Assembly (NCBI RefSeq): GCF_030908215.1
Contig: NZ_JAVFJK010000001.1
Coordinates: forward strand, 186,001 to 250,000
Source of the DNA: Sinomonas sp. ASV486
GTDB lineage: Bacteria; Actinomycetota; Actinomycetes; Actinomycetales; Micrococcaceae
DNA length: 64,000 nucleotides
Direction: 5' to 3'
The position numbers were made by a program, and so were the translations under genes. The notes below the pieces were generated by a model, which saw only the letters and a list, made by a program, of their open reading frames with translations, did not search any database and had not been told where the DNA came from. Of this stretch, positions 24,484 to 35,739 are shown one piece after another; positions within the stretch are counted from its first letter, which is position 1, and every line of letters begins with the position of its first letter.

Positions 24484-25674
24484 GTGGCGAAGGCAAAGTT
24501 CGAGCGGACTAAGCCGCACGTCAACATCGGCACTATCGGCCACGTTGACCACGGCAAGACGACGCTGACCGCTGCCATTTCGAAGGTGCTTGCCGACAAG
24601 TACCCCGATCTCAACGAGAAGCGCGACTTCGCGCAGATCGACTCCGCTCCTGAGGAGCGCCAGCGCGGCATCACCATCAACATCTCCCACATCGAGTACC
24701 AGACGGAGAAGCGCCACTACGCTCACGTCGATGCTCCGGGTCACGCTGACTACATCAAGAACATGATCACGGGTGCGGCGCAGATGGACGGCGCCATCCT
24801 CGTGGTTGCTGCGACGGACGGCCCGATGGCCCAGACGCGTGAGCACGTTCTGCTTGCCCGCCAGGTTGGTGTTCCGTACCTGCTCGTCGCCCTCAACAAG
24901 GCCGACATGGTCGACGATGAGGAGCTCCTTGACCTCGTCGAGATGGAGGTGCGCGAGCTCCTCTCCTCGCAGGGCTTCGATGGCGACAACGCCCCGGTGA
25001 TCCGCGTCTCGGGCCTCAAGGCTCTCGAGGGCGATCCCAAGTGGGTCAAGTCGGTCGAGGAGCTCATGGAGGCTGTGGACGAGAACGTTCCGGACCCGAT
25101 CCGTGACCGCGACAAGCCGTTCCTCATGCCTATCGAGGACGTCTTCACGATCACCGGTCGTGGCACCGTCGTGACGGGCCGCGCCGAGCGCGGTACCCTC
25201 GCCCTGAACTCCGAGGTCGAGATCGTCGGCATCCGCCCGGTCCAGAAGACCACGGTCACGGGTATCGAGATGTTCCACAAGCAGCTCGACGAGGCATGGG
25301 CCGGCGAGAACTGTGGCCTTCTGCTCCGTGGCATCAAGCGCGAGGACGTCGAGCGCGGCCAGGTCGTCGTGAAGCCGGGTTCCATCACCCCGCACACCGA
25401 CTTCGAGGCGAACGTCTACATCCTCTCCAAGGATGAGGGCGGCCGTCACAACCCGTTCTACTCGAACTACCGCCCGCAGTTCTACTTCCGTACCACGGAC
25501 GTGACCGGCGTCATCACCCTCCCCGAGGGCACCGAGATGGTCATGCCCGGCGACAACACTGAGATGACCGTTGCGCTCATCCAGCCGATCGCCATGGAAG
25601 AGGGCCTCGGCTTCGCTATCCGTGAGGGTGGCCGCACCGTTGGCTCGGGCCGCGTGACCAAGATCATCAAGTAG
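24484..25674 (+). CDS. tuf: Elongation factor Tu
   Basis: A 396-residue GTPase that delivers aminoacyl-tRNA. [18 protein letters not shown] and NKADMVDD are the G1, G3 and G4 motifs. Start GTG with AGGAGG seven bases upstream. It is the only tuf copy in the window. Confidence 0.99.
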   Translation: MAKAKFERTKPHVNIGTIGHVDHGKTTLTAAISKVLADKYPDLNEKRDFAQIDSAPEERQRGITINISHIEYQTEKRHYAHVDAPGHADYIKNMITGAAQMDGAILVVAATDGPMAQTREHVLLARQVGVPYLLVALNKADMVDDEELLDLVEMEVRELLSSQGFDGDNAPVIRVSGLKALEGDPKWVKSVEELMEAVDENVPDPIRDRDKPFLMPIEDVFTITGRGTVVTGRAERGTLALNSEVEIVGIRPVQKTTVTGIEMFHKQLDEAWAGENCGLLLRGIKREDVERGQVVVKPGSITPHTDFEANVYILSKDEGGRHNPFYSNYRPQFYFRTTDVTGVITLPEGTEMVMPGDNTEMTVALIQPIAMEEGLGFAIREGGRTVGSGRVTKIIK

Positions 25675-25720
25675 TCTCCTCACTTTCGAGGAACTGCCGC
25701 CCTTCAGGGCTGGTCCCAGA

Positions 25721-25750
25721 GGACCCCGTCGCTTCACCGCGACGGGGTCC
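25721..25750 (+). terminator. Rho-independent-type terminator after tuf
   Basis: A 12-base perfect stem GGACCCCGTCGC (25721-25732) / GCGACGGGGTCC (25739-25750), loop TTCACC, followed by TTTCGG. Confidence 0.85.
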
Positions 25751-25867
25751 TTTCGGCTCTATGGGGTGCCTGCGCGGAGCGATATTCTTCGTCTGACAAA
25801 TGGATAAATGATGCCCGATCGGATAGACGTTGCACGATCGGGCAGACCGCAGGCGACGGAGGCAGTC

Positions 25868-28800
25868 GTGGACGCTAGGGCACCAGAAGGGCAGGGTCCC
25901 TACGAGGCCGGCTACACGGACGGTCATCGGGCGGGATACCTCGAAGGGCACCGCGCTGGGTACTACGAGGGCCACCGTGCCGGTTGGGCCCAGGCCCTGC
26001 GGACGTCCGCCCCGGCGCCCGTGGTGCCCAAGGCCCCTGCCGCCCTGCCCACGCCGGCGGCGCCGTCGGCCGTCGCGGTGCCGGGCAGTTGGCCGGCTGT
26101 CGGCTCGGGAGCGCCGCCCATGGCGTCGCCCGGTGCGCCCACCGTCTGGGGCCCAGCCCAGCCCGGAGCGGCAGCAATGCCGCGCGCGGGCCGCCGGGTG
26201 ATGTCCATTCCGACGGCTCCCCGCCGCCAGGCGCCATCGCCCATGCCCAGCCGGTCTCCTGAGGAAATGGCCGAGGAGGCCGCACGCCGCAGGGAACGGC
26301 GCGGGATCCAGAGTGCGAACATCGCCCTGTACGCTGCTGCCCTCCTGATGGTGGCGGCAGCCGCGCTCTTCCTCACGAGCAGCGTCGACAAGGGCCTGCG
26401 CCTCGCCGGGCTGGCGGGGGTTACCGCACTGTTCTACGTCGCCGGCCTGGTGGTCCATGCGCGGTTCCCCAGGCTCCGCCCTGCGGCCGTTGCCTTCGCC
26501 GGGACGGGCCTCGCGCTCCTACCGGTCACGGGCCTCGGCCTCGATATCGTCGTGCTGCACAGGCCCAGCCTCTCGTGGCTCATCACGAGCCTGGTGGGGC
26601 TCGTCGCCTTCGGCTTTGCCGCCGTCCGCATCGAAAGCCGGGTCCTCGTCTACCTGAGCCTGACGTTCGTGTTCACCACAGCCTGGTCTGGCACGGAAGT
26701 GCTCGGCGGTGCCCTCGCGGCGGACTATGCAGCCCTCATCGGGGCCGCGGCAGTCCTCGCGCTGGTCTCCGCAGTTGAGCCCAGATGGGTGCCGCCCCTG
26801 TATCTCCGGCCCATCGCACAGCTGCACCCCTACGTGGTGCCATCGACCTTCGTTGCCGCCACCGTCACGGTCCAAAGCCTGGACCGCTGGCAGTATCCGG
26901 GCCTTGTGGCGGCGATGAGCGTCTACCTTGCCGCCACCTCGTTCCTCACCGGGCGTGCGCTCATGCGGCGACTCTCGTGGTGGGGCGCACGCACGACGTC
27001 GGCGATCGCTGCCGGGGTCGGCGCGGCGCAGGCGGCGGACGCCGGGCTGACCTGGTTCGGACACTCCGCCCTGGCGGCCGGGGCGGTGGCCGCCGTCGTC
27101 ATGATCGCGCTGGGGACTCTCGCCTCCGCCGCGCTCGAGTGGCGGGCGGCGCCCGGGCTTGGCCTGTCGCCGCGCGTGGCACGGGTGGAACAGGCGACCG
27201 GGGTCTTCGTGCAGGCCGCGCTGGTCGCCGTTGTCTCGGCCGTGTCGACTCCGGGGGCGGACGGCTACCTCTTCATTGCCGCGGCCGTGTTCGGGGTCAC
27301 GGCGCAGTTCGTGGCCTGGCGGTGGGGTGCGCCGGCCGATTGGCTGCCGGTCCTCGCGTTCGCGGTGCTGCCGTTCCTCGATCTGGCCCGTTGGCCCCTC
27401 GCTGTCCTCGCCGTGGAGGGCTGCCTCTACTTCGCCTCGAGGGCGGTGTGGCCGCCAGCCCGGGCGGTCGAAGATTCCCTGCCCGTCTGGGGACGGATCC
27501 ATTTCGTTGCGGCCGCGCGGCTCGCATCCCTGCTTGCCGTGCCCTCGATCGTGGCGGCGCTCCTGCCCGACTCGACGCGCCCCTCATCCAGGGTCGCGGC
27601 CGTCGCGTTTGCGGTCCTGGCCACAGCCGCCGCCCAACTGGCCGGGACAGGCGTGCTGGGGGCAGCGCGGCTTCCGGAGTACCGTCGGGGTGCGATGACG
27701 TGGGTGCTGGCCTCGACCGCCTTCGTGTCCGTGACGACAGTCGGCGTCGCGGGTGGGACCTTGTTCGCCCCGGCGAGCCATCTGTCGCCACTCTACGGTC
27801 CCGCCGTGTCTGTCGCCTGCGCGGGTGCCGTGGGCCTCTGGGCTGGGCTCTTCCTCGTGCCGTCAGTCCCGGTCGGCCTGGATCCCGACGGCTCGGTCAC
27901 CGGCCGTCCGGGGCTTGTAGCCGTGGGGGAGTCCGTGCCGAACCTCCTGCTCGGTGTGCTTGCCCTCGAGGCCTTCCTTGTCGGCGAAGGCGGGCTCTCC
28001 AACGCGGTGCTGGCCCTTTCCGTCTCGGTGCTCGGCATCTCCGCGTGGCGTGCGTCGTCCACCATCCGGCGTTGGGCATACATCTGGCTGGCCCGAGGTG
28101 CCGCGACACTCCTGGCCCTCGGTGTGTTCCGAGAGCTCGAGCTCGACGGGTGGCGGCCGGTGGCGTTCGGCGAGCGCATCACGGGCGTGCACATCTTCGC
28201 CGCGGTGGTCCTCGTGCAGGTTGCCGTCCCCATCGCGGTCGAGCTGTGGGGCCACCGCACGGGACGCCGCTTCCGGTGGACGCTCGAGGACGCGGCAGTC
28301 GTCCTCGGCGTCGCCCTTCCTGCGACCGCCGCGGTGGCGATGGAGCGCCTCCGCGGTGTCGGCATGACCGACTCGCTCAGCCACCTCGCCGCGATCATCG
28401 TGGTCGCCTTCGCCGTAGCCTCGGCGCTCGCAGGGATGGCGCTCCGTCTACGGCGTGCCTCGGCCGCCGTCGCGCCGGTGGCGCTGGCGGTCATGGCCGT
28501 CGTCGCGGCTCGAGACCTCCGGGTCCTCGAGATCCTCACCGCGCTGTTCACGGTGTTCTCGGCCGCCATGGTGTATCTCGCTCCCCAGGCCGCATCCAAG
28601 GGAGCGCACCTCGTGGCTGCCCGCGCCCTCCCCGTGGCGCTGGCCATGCTGGTGGCCCAGGACGCCACGGCGTCGCCCACATGGATCAGCGTCGTCCTCG
28701 CGGTGGGGCTGGCGCTCCAGCACGTCGTCCGCCGCGTCCTGGCCCACGCGACGGCGGCGCTGCCGTTCCAAGAAGCGACCTACTGGAGCGGCCTCGCGGG

Positions 28801-30124
28801 CCAGCTCGCGGTACCGCTCGGCTATCTCCTGTTCGCCCGGCAGGGGCCGGAGGGCGGCCGTTGGGTCATCCTGCTCGAGGCGCTGTTCGTGGTGGTGAGT
28901 GTCCTCGCGACGCTCCGGAGCCACCCCAGGGCGGGGTACGTGGGTGTCGCGGGGCTCCTTCTCGGTGCCGTGGCACTCGGGCCCAGCATGCACTTCCAGG
29001 CCGGGCAGATCCTTGTCCATCCTCTGCTCAGCGGCCAGTCGACCGCGCTCCTCCTCGCTGCGGTCGCGCTCGCCCACATCGCGGGCATGGCCCGGTGGGA
29101 GCCGCGCGCGCAGCGGGGTGGACAGGTTCTTCCCTGGGCGTGGACTGCCGGTGCTGGAGCCTTTGCGGTGTCCGCAGTCGTCCTTGCCATGCCGGAGCGC
29201 TCGTGGATTCTCGGCGTGGCGGTCGGGGCGGCCGCGGCGGTGCTTCTCGCCGCGAGCTACGTGTGGACGGCGACTGAGTGGATCAGCGTGATCACCTTCC
29301 CGCTCGGCGTCCTCCTCACCCTGTCCGCCGGGTCGTCCATTGCGCTCGATCTCGTCGATGGGCTTCCGGTGGTCTGGCGCGAGCCGGTGCGGGTCATGGC
29401 CGGAACACTCGTCCCCGCGGCCGCAGCTGTTGCGCTGCGCTGGTCGGGCAGGTGGCCCGGGCGCCGGGGGCAGCGCGTCGGGGCGGCGGGTCGGTTTGCC
29501 GCCGATCCGGTCCGCCGTTGGTCGCTCTCGGGCGCCGCAGTCGTGGCCCTCGCGGCCTCGGGCACGACGGCGTGGAATGCGCCCGCCGCCGTAGTCCTCC
29601 CGTTCCTCGTCGCGGCGCTCGTCGCCGTCGTCGTACCCGAGCTGTGGCCCAGGTTCCGCCGGCTCGGCGTCGAGGTGGGCGCGGTCGTCCTGACCGCCGC
29701 TGTGCAGCGCGCGGTCTTTGCCGGTGGCCATGACCCGAGCACCTTCTGGCTCGTGCAGTGGTACGTGGTTGTCGCCGCCGTCATAGCCCTGCTGCGCTAC
29801 TACGTCCGACGCTCCGTGGCCGTCGGCAGGGCTTGGCTCGAGGGATCCTCCGGCGCCCTGACGCTCACGGGCCTGTGGACGCTCTTCGAGGGGGACAACG
29901 CCCAGCAGGTCTGGCTCCTCGTGGCCTTCGCGGTGCTCACGCTGGCAGGGCTCCTCCTGAGCGAGAGGCGCTTCACGATCTGGGGCGTGGCCGGCGTGGT
30001 GGCGTGTGTGCTCTGGTCCGTACGCGCCTACGTGTACGCGCTGCTGGGCATCCTCGGCCTCGCGATCATCGCGGCGGCCGTCTGGTGGCTGGCGCGCCGC
30101 CCGCGTGGCACCCTGCTACGGTAG
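25868..30124 (+). CDS. Very large polytopic membrane protein with N-terminal GHRAGY repeats
   Basis: A 1418-residue protein of unknown function. Residues 14-40 contain three tandem octads (AGYTDGHR, AGYLEGHR, AGYYEGHR) and a partial fourth (AGWAQ). A Pro/Ala-rich linker follows to about residue 145, then a basic segment, then more than 30 hydrophobic segments to the end. The overall plan, many short Ala/Leu/Val helices after a disordered soluble N-terminus, resembles large actinobacterial membrane proteins of the DUF2339 or SCO7613 type, but I cannot assign it. The GTG start is chosen from GGAGG five bases upstream; an ATG 60 bases earlier is open but has no ribosome binding site. Placed between tuf and the S10 operon. 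Confidence 0.8.
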   Translation: MDARAPEGQGPYEAGYTDGHRAGYLEGHRAGYYEGHRAGWAQALRTSAPAPVVPKAPAALPTPAAPSAVAVPGSWPAVGSGAPPMASPGAPTVWGPAQPGAAAMPRAGRRVMSIPTAPRRQAPSPMPSRSPEEMAEEAARRRERRGIQSANIALYAAALLMVAAAALFLTSSVDKGLRLAGLAGVTALFYVAGLVVHARFPRLRPAAVAFAGTGLALLPVTGLGLDIVVLHRPSLSWLITSLVGLVAFGFAAVRIESRVLVYLSLTFVFTTAWSGTEVLGGALAADYAALIGAAAVLALVSAVEPRWVPPLYLRPIAQLHPYVVPSTFVAATVTVQSLDRWQYPGLVAAMSVYLAATSFLTGRALMRRLSWWGARTTSAIAAGVGAAQAADAGLTWFGHSALAAGAVAAVVMIALGTLASAALEWRAAPGLGLSPRVARVEQATGVFVQAALVAVVSAVSTPGADGYLFIAAAVFGVTAQFVAWRWGAPADWLPVLAFAVLPFLDLARWPLAVLAVEGCLYFASRAVWPPARAVEDSLPVWGRIHFVAAARLASLLAVPSIVAALLPDSTRPSSRVAAVAFAVLATAAAQLAGTGVLGAARLPEYRRGAMTWVLASTAFVSVTTVGVAGGTLFAPASHLSPLYGPAVSVACAGAVGLWAGLFLVPSVPVGLDPDGSVTGRPGLVAVGESVPNLLLGVLALEAFLVGEGGLSNAVLALSVSVLGISAWRASSTIRRWAYIWLARGAATLLALGVFRELELDGWRPVAFGERITGVHIFAAVVLVQVAVPIAVELWGHRTGRRFRWTLEDAAVVLGVALPATAAVAMERLRGVGMTDSLSHLAAIIVVAFAVASALAGMALRLRRASAAVAPVALAVMAVVAARDLRVLEILTALFTVFSAAMVYLAPQAASKGAHLVAARALPVALAMLVAQDATASPTWISVVLAVGLALQHVVRRVLAHATAALPFQEATYWSGLAGQLAVPLGYLLFARQGPEGGRWVILLEALFVVVSVLATLRSHPRAGYVGVAGLLLGAVALGPSMHFQAGQILVHPLLSGQSTALLLAAVALAHIAGMARWEPRAQRGGQVLPWAWTAGAGAFAVSAVVLAMPERSWILGVAVGAAAAVLLAASYVWTATEWISVITFPLGVLLTLSAGSSIALDLVDGLPVVWREPVRVMAGTLVPAAAAVALRWSGRWPGRRGQRVGAAGRFAADPVRRWSLSGAAVVALAASGTTAWNAPAAVVLPFLVAALVAVVVPELWPRFRRLGVEVGAVVLTAAVQRAVFAGGHDPSTFWLVQWYVVVAAVIALLRYYVRRSVAVGRAWLEGSSGALTLTGLWTLFEGDNAQQVWLLVAFAVLTLAGLLLSERRFTIWGVAGVVACVLWSVRAYVYALLGILGLAIIAAAVWWLARRPRGTLLR

Positions 30125-30170
30125 GCGCAGGCCCGGAGTCCCGTGAGCCAACCGAGGGAAGGCCTTCGCC

Positions 30171-30296
30171 GTGAGCTGGATCGTCGTCATCGCCTTCGCC
30201 ATCGTCCTGGTGGCTGGCTACTTCTGGGTGCGCAAGAACTTCAAGCGCGAAATCGAGCGCTTCCGGCAGATCCGCAGATCGGACCGCGGGGAGTAG
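30171..30296 (+). CDS. 41-residue single-pass membrane peptide
   Basis: One hydrophobic segment (IVVIAFAIVLVAGYFWV) followed by a basic amphipathic tail (RKNFKREIERFRQIRRSDRGE). GAGGGAAGG lies about eight bases before the GTG start. It follows the large membrane protein by 46 bases and may be cotranscribed with it. Function unknown. Confidence 0.6.
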   Translation: MSWIVVIAFAIVLVAGYFWVRKNFKREIERFRQIRRSDRGE

Positions 30297-30369
30297 GGCC
30301 GGTCCGCTTGAGTGCGGGCCCCGGCTTGGGGTAGCGCGGGTGGGGGCAGCGCGGGCACGGGTGGGTCCG

Positions 30370-30388
30370 GCGCCAGTCGGGCTGGCGC
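30370..30388 (+). terminator. Short hairpin between convergent genes
   Basis: GCGCCAG (30370-30376) / CTGGCGC (30382-30388), loop TCGGG. It lies between the small membrane gene and the beta-glucosidase gene. No T-tract. Confidence 0.4.
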
Positions 30389-30404
30389 GACGCCGGCGCG
30401 GGCC

Positions 30405-31838
30405 TCACGCGCTCACGGCTGGCCGGTGCCGAGCCCGGGCCAGCTGCTGAAGCCAGTAGTACGAGGCCTTCGGCGTGCGCTCGAGCGTCGCGAAGTCGGT
30501 GTGCACAAGCCCGAACCGCTGGGTGTAGCCCGCGGCCCACTCGAAGTTGTCGGTGAGGGTCCACACGTACCAGCCGCGCAGGTCGACCCCTTCGGCAGGG
30601 CCGCCCGGTCCGACGGCTGCGAGCGCAGCCTCAAGATGCGACGCGAGGTAGGCGACGCGCGCGTCGTCGTGCATCATGCCGTCCGATTGGGACGGCTCCG
30701 GGAAGCTCGCCCCGCTCTCGGTGATGTAGACCGGCGGCAGGGAAGCACCGTAGCGCTGCTTGAGCTCGCCGAGCACCACCCCGCAGTACTCAGGCGAGAT
30801 GGGCCACCCGAAGCCGGTCACCGCGTATTCGGGGAGCTCGGCGAGGTGGAATGGCGTCTTGCCGATGGCGGCCGTGTGCTGGACCCCGTTGGGGGTCGGA
30901 CCTGGGCCCGTACGGATCCGTGCGGGGTAGTAGTAATTGAGGCCGTAGAAGTCGAGCGGCGCGTGGATGGTCGCGAGATCGTCCGCGCGCGTGCGGCGGT
31001 CGGTGGGGTTGAGTCGCCGGCCCAGGGACGGAATCCTCGGGTAGCGGCCCAGCAGCACGGGGTCTGCGTAGAGCCTGTTCAGCAGGACGTCGGCACTCTT
31101 GGCATGGATCCAGTCGAGCGGGCCGCGGCTCGCCGGGTGGACCGGCGCGTGCATGTTCGTGATGCCGATCTGCCCGCGCACACGTGCTGCGCGCAGCGCC
31201 TGGACCGCTAGTCCGTGGCCCAGGAGCTGGTGGTGAGCGGCAGGCAGGGCGTCGAAGAGCAGCTGCCTCCCCGGCGCGTGGATGCCGAGTGCATAGCCGT
31301 TGAGGGTCAGTGAGACCGGCTCGTTGAGCGTGACCCAGCGGTCCACCCGGTCGCCGAACCGCCTGCCGGCCTCGGCGGCATACTCGGCGAACCGCAGGGC
31401 GGTCGCCCGGGCCAGCCACCCGCCGTCGTGCTCGAGGGCGAGCGGTGTGTCCCAATGGAAGAGCGTGGCCATGGGTGAGAGGCCGCGCGCGAGCATGCCG
31501 TCGATGAGCCGGTCGTAGAAGTCCCACCCCTTCTCGTTCCACGCGCCGCGGCCCTCGGGCTGCACACGGGACCATGCGATGGAGAAACGGTAGGCGTCCA
31601 CTCCGAGGCCCGCCACGAGGTCCAAGTCCTCGCCGCTTCGGTGGTAGTGGTCGCACGCGAGGGCGGGGGAGCCGTCGGAGTCGATCACGCCCGGGCGCGC
31701 CGCGAATTCATCCCAGCTCGAGGATCCTCTGCCATCCTCGTCGAGGGCGCCCTCGATCTGGAACGCGGAAGTCGCGACACCGAGAGTAAAGTCGTGTGGA
31801 ATCAGGCTGGCGAGGCGTTCGACGGCGGCACGCGGCAT
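30405..31838 (-). CDS. Glycoside hydrolase family 1 beta-glucosidase
   Basis: A 477-residue cytoplasmic retaining glycosidase, probably cleaving beta-linked glucosides. The acid/base glutamate is in TLNEP and the nucleophile glutamate in YITESGAS, where Ser replaces the more common Asn of ITENG. The N-terminal FTLGVATSAFQIEGA and C-terminal WSLTDNFEWA-like segment (WTLTDNFEWAAGY) are classic GH1. The ATG at 31838 is preferred; an ATG-like start 36 bases upstream adds 12 basic residues. No signal peptide. It is transcribed away from the S10 operon and stands alone. Confidence 0.93.
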   Translation of the reverse strand: MPRAAVERLASLIPHDFTLGVATSAFQIEGALDEDGRGSSSWDEFAARPGVIDSDGSPALACDHYHRSGEDLDLVAGLGVDAYRFSIAWSRVQPEGRGAWNEKGWDFYDRLIDGMLARGLSPMATLFHWDTPLALEHDGGWLARATALRFAEYAAEAGRRFGDRVDRWVTLNEPVSLTLNGYALGIHAPGRQLLFDALPAAHHQLLGHGLAVQALRAARVRGQIGITNMHAPVHPASRGPLDWIHAKSADVLLNRLYADPVLLGRYPRIPSLGRRLNPTDRRTRADDLATIHAPLDFYGLNYYYPARIRTGPGPTPNGVQHTAAIGKTPFHLAELPEYAVTGFGWPISPEYCGVVLGELKQRYGASLPPVYITESGASFPEPSQSDGMMHDDARVAYLASHLEAALAAVGPGGPAEGVDLRGWYVWTLTDNFEWAAGYTQRFGLVHTDFATLERTPKASYYWLQQLARARHRPAVSA

Positions 31839-31904
31839 GCGCCTATCTTCGCGCCGACCGCAGGGGTCCGCCAAGAGGTGCGGCGAAGCGGCCGCGTGCG
31901 TCGA

Positions 31905-31934
31905 TTGGCGCTACGGGCAGTTGTCTGGCAGACT
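31905..31934 (+). promoter_or_regulatory. Candidate S10 operon promoter and leader
   Basis: TTGGCG (31905-31910), 18 bases, CAGACT (31929-31934). Transcription from here would give a leader of about 290 bases before rpsJ, consistent with r-protein feedback control, but I could not identify a specific L4-binding structure. The remaining bases of 31839-32231 hold no supported gene. Confidence 0.35.
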
Positions 31935-32231
31935 AGATGAGTTGTTCAAGCGCTCCTTCGCGTCCCGATCCGGATAATGCCGGGTGCAGGGTCCAGGCTG
32001 GAGACCAAATATGACCCACCTTCGCAAAAGGCTAAGGGTACGTGCGTGCCAATCGGCGCGACACGCCCGACCGCGGGGGTCGGAGTGGCCGGTTGTCTGA
32101 GGAACCCGGGAATCCGGATTCAGGCAGTGCGGCCGGTGGTGGTTACAACCTTGAATGCTTCGGCAGCCACAGCCAACAGAACAGTGAACTGACACCAGCA
32201 GGGCTAGACAGACGAAAGCGAGTCAGGCGAT

Positions 32232-32540
32232 ATGGCGGGACAGAAGATCCGCATCCGGCTGAAGTCGTATGACCACGAGGTCATCGATACTTCGGCTCGG
32301 AAGATCGTTGAGACGGTCACGCGCGCAGGCGCAACGGTAGTGGGCCCCGTTCCGCTGCCGACGGAGAAGAACGTGTACTGCGTCATCCGCTCTCCGCACA
32401 AGTACAAGGACAGCCGCGAGCACTTTGAGATGCGCACGCACAAGCGGCTGATCGACATCATCGACCCGACGCCGAAGGCGGTCGACTCGCTCATGCGCCT
32501 CGACCTGCCGGCTGACGTCAACATCGAAATCAAGCTCTAG
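32232..32540 (+). CDS. rpsJ: Small ribosomal subunit protein uS10
   Basis: A 102-residue first gene of the S10 operon; it also pairs with NusB in antitermination. [14 protein letters not shown] and the [19 protein letters not shown] loop are conserved. rplC follows after 20 bases. Confidence 0.98.
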   Translation: MAGQKIRIRLKSYDHEVIDTSARKIVETVTRAGATVVGPVPLPTEKNVYCVIRSPHKYKDSREHFEMRTHKRLIDIIDPTPKAVDSLMRLDLPADVNIEIKL

Positions 32541-32560
32541 AGGGAGGTGCTGAGAAAACT

Positions 32561-33211
32561 ATGACCGCTACCCGTAATGTGAAGGGCCTGCTGGGCACGA
32601 AGCTCGGCATGACCCAGGTCTGGGACGAGACCAACAAGCTCATCCCCGTCACTGTTGTTAAGGCCGACTCCAACGTCGTCACCCAGCTGCGCAACCCCGA
32701 GACCGACGGCTACACCGCGGTCCAGATCGGCTACGGCCAGATCGATCCGCGCAAGGTCAACAAGCCGCTGACCGGACACTTCGAGAAGGCTGGCGTGACC
32801 CCGCGCCGTCACCTCGTCGAGGTCCGCACCGCCGACGCCGACTCGTACGAGCTGGGCCAGGAGATCTCCGTGGAGACCTTCGAGGCCGGCCAGAAGATCG
32901 ACGTCGTCGGCACCACCAAGGGCAAGGGCTTCGCCGGTGTCATGAAGCGTCACGGCTTCCACGGCGTCGGTGCCTCCCACGGTGCTCACAAGAACCACCG
33001 CAAGCCCGGTTCCATCGGTGCCTGCGCCACCCCGGGCCGCGTCTTCAAGGGCCTCCGCATGGCCGGTCGCATGGGCAATGAGCGCCAGACGACCATGAAC
33101 CTCACCGTGCACGCCGTGGATGCCGAGAACTCGCTGCTCCTCATCAAGGGTGCCCTTCCGGGTGCCCGCGGCTCGGTCGTCCTCGTCCGCACCGCCGTGA
33201 AGGGAGCCTGA
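32561..33211 (+). CDS. rplC: Large ribosomal subunit protein uL3
   Basis: A 216-residue protein. [15 protein letters not shown] at the start and the [17 protein letters not shown] loop, which reaches the peptidyl-transferase centre, identify L3. Four bases separate it from rplD. Confidence 0.98.
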   Translation: MTATRNVKGLLGTKLGMTQVWDETNKLIPVTVVKADSNVVTQLRNPETDGYTAVQIGYGQIDPRKVNKPLTGHFEKAGVTPRRHLVEVRTADADSYELGQEISVETFEAGQKIDVVGTTKGKGFAGVMKRHGFHGVGASHGAHKNHRKPGSIGACATPGRVFKGLRMAGRMGNERQTTMNLTVHAVDAENSLLLIKGALPGARGSVVLVRTAVKGA

Positions 33212-33215
33212 ACTC

Positions 33216-33851
33216 ATGGCTAACGCAACTGTCAACGTTGATCTCCCCGCAGAGATCTTCGACGTCCAGACGAACGTCCCGCTGCTGCACCAGGTCGTCG
33301 TTGCCCAGCTGGCCGCTGCACGCCAGGGCACGCACAAGGTGAAGGGCCGCGGCGAAGTGTCCGGCGCCGGCCGCAAGCCGTTCAAGCAGAAGGGCACCGG
33401 CCGCGCCCGTCAGGGTTCGATCCGCGCCCCGCACATGACCGGCGGCGGCGTCGTCCACGGTCCCGTGCCGCGTGACTACAGCCAGCGCACCCCCAAGAAG
33501 ATGAAGGCTGCTGCCCTCCGCGGCGCCCTCTCTGACCGCGCCCGCAACGGCCGCATCCACGTCGTCGAGTCCCTCGTCTCCGGTGAGAAGCCGAGCACGA
33601 AGGACGCGCTCAGCACCCTGCGCTCCCTCTCGGACCGCAAGAACCTGCTCGTCGTGATCGACCGTGCCGACGAGGCCGCTGCCCTTTCGGTGCGCAACCT
33701 CGCCGAGGTCCACGCGATCTACGCCGACCAGCTGAACACGTACGACGTTCTCGTCTCCGACGACGTGGTCTTCACGAAGGCTGCATTCGATGCGTTCGTG
33801 GCGTCGAAGTCCCAGGGACACAGCACTGCGAATGAGGAGGCTTCCAAGTGA
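33216..33851 (+). CDS. rplD: Large ribosomal subunit protein uL4
   Basis: A 211-residue exit-tunnel protein. The extended loop [21 protein letters not shown] is intact apart from normal variation. L4 is the usual autogenous regulator of the S10 operon in enterobacteria; whether it regulates here is unknown. The stop overlaps the rplW start (GTGA). Confidence 0.97.
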   Translation: MANATVNVDLPAEIFDVQTNVPLLHQVVVAQLAAARQGTHKVKGRGEVSGAGRKPFKQKGTGRARQGSIRAPHMTGGGVVHGPVPRDYSQRTPKKMKAAALRGALSDRARNGRIHVVESLVSGEKPSTKDALSTLRSLSDRKNLLVVIDRADEAAALSVRNLAEVHAIYADQLNTYDVLVSDDVVFTKAAFDAFVASKSQGHSTANEEASK

Positions 33852-34156
33852 ACGCATCCAGCTACAAGGACCCGCGGGACGTCGTCATCGCGCCGGTTGT
33901 CTCGGAGAAGAGCTACGGCCTGATCGACGAGGGCAAGTACACCTTCCTGGTGGACCCGCGCTCCAACAAGACCGAGATCAAGATCGCCATCGAGCGCATC
34001 TTCTCGGTCAAGGTCGACTCGATCAACACTCTCAACCGTCCGGGTAAGCGCAAGCGGACCAAGTTCGGCTGGGGCCAGCGCAAGTCCACCAAGCGTGCCA
34101 TCGTCACCCTCAAGGACGGCAGCACGATCGACATCTTCGGCGGTCCGCTCGCCTGA
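33848..34156 (+). CDS. rplW: Large ribosomal subunit protein uL23
   Basis: A 102-residue exit-site protein that docks SRP and trigger factor. [18 protein letters not shown] and [15 protein letters not shown] are family blocks. GTG start overlapping rplD by four bases. Confidence 0.97.
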   Translation: MNASSYKDPRDVVIAPVVSEKSYGLIDEGKYTFLVDPRSNKTEIKIAIERIFSVKVDSINTLNRPGKRKRTKFGWGQRKSTKRAIVTLKDGSTIDIFGGPLA

Positions 34157-34186
34157 GCGGAGACCACTTTAACGAGGAACAGGTAA

Positions 34187-35026
<840 letters not shown>

Positions 35027-35038
35027 GAGCCTGGACAC

Positions 35039-35320
35039 ATGCCACGCAGCCTGAAGAAGGGTCCTTTCGTTGACCAGCACCTCTTTGTGAAGGTCGCCAG
35101 GGAAAACGATAAGGGCACCAAGAACGTCATCAAGACCTGGTCCCGCCGCTCGATGATCATCCCCGACATGCTCGGGCACACGATCGCCGTGCACGATGGG
35201 CGCAAGCACATCCCGGTCTTCGTCACCGAGTCGATGGTCGGGCACAAGCTCGGCGAATTCGCCCCGACGCGGACATTCCGCGGCCACGTGAAGGACGACA
35301 AGAAGGGCAAGCGCCGCTGA
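35039..35320 (+). CDS. rpsS: Small ribosomal subunit protein uS19
   Basis: A 93-residue 30S head protein. [12 protein letters not shown] and the [18 protein letters not shown] end are typical. Confidence 0.98.
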   Translation: MPRSLKKGPFVDQHLFVKVARENDKGTKNVIKTWSRRSMIIPDMLGHTIAVHDGRKHIPVFVTESMVGHKLGEFAPTRTFRGHVKDDKKGKRR

Positions 35321-35373
35321 TCCCTGCCGTGAGGCAGCAGCAGCGCTTAGCTCTGAGAAAGAGAAGGAAAGCA

Positions 35374-35739
35374 ATGGAAGCCAAGGCAATTGCGCGTCAC
35401 ATCCGCGTAACGCCGATGAAGGCCCGGCGCGTCGTCAACCTTGTTCGTGGCAAGCAGGCGAATGAGGCTCTGGCAATCCTGAAGTTCGCCCAGCAGGCAG
35501 CTTCGGAGCCGGTCTACAAGGTCCTCGCCTCGGCGATGGCCAACGCCCGTGTCCTCGCCGACCGCGACGGCGTCGCGTTCGACGAGAGCGACCTCTACAT
35601 CTCTGAGGCGTTCGTCGACGAGGGCCCGACCATGAAGCGGTTCCAGCCGCGTGCCCAGGGTCGCGCATACCGCATCAAGAAGCGCACCAGCCACATCACT
35701 GTGGTCGTGGCGACCCCGGAGAACGAGGAGGCCCGCTAA
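35374..35739 (+). CDS. rplV: Large ribosomal subunit protein uL22
   Basis: A 121-residue exit-tunnel protein. The start at 35374 gives [20 protein letters not shown], matching relatives, with GAAGGA about eight bases upstream; an upstream in-frame start adds 15 unlikely residues. The beta-hairpin [13 protein letters not shown] is intact. rpsC begins on the next base. Confidence 0.97.
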   Translation: MEAKAIARHIRVTPMKARRVVNLVRGKQANEALAILKFAQQAASEPVYKVLASAMANARVLADRDGVAFDESDLYISEAFVDEGPTMKRFQPRAQGRAYRIKKRTSHITVVVATPENEEAR

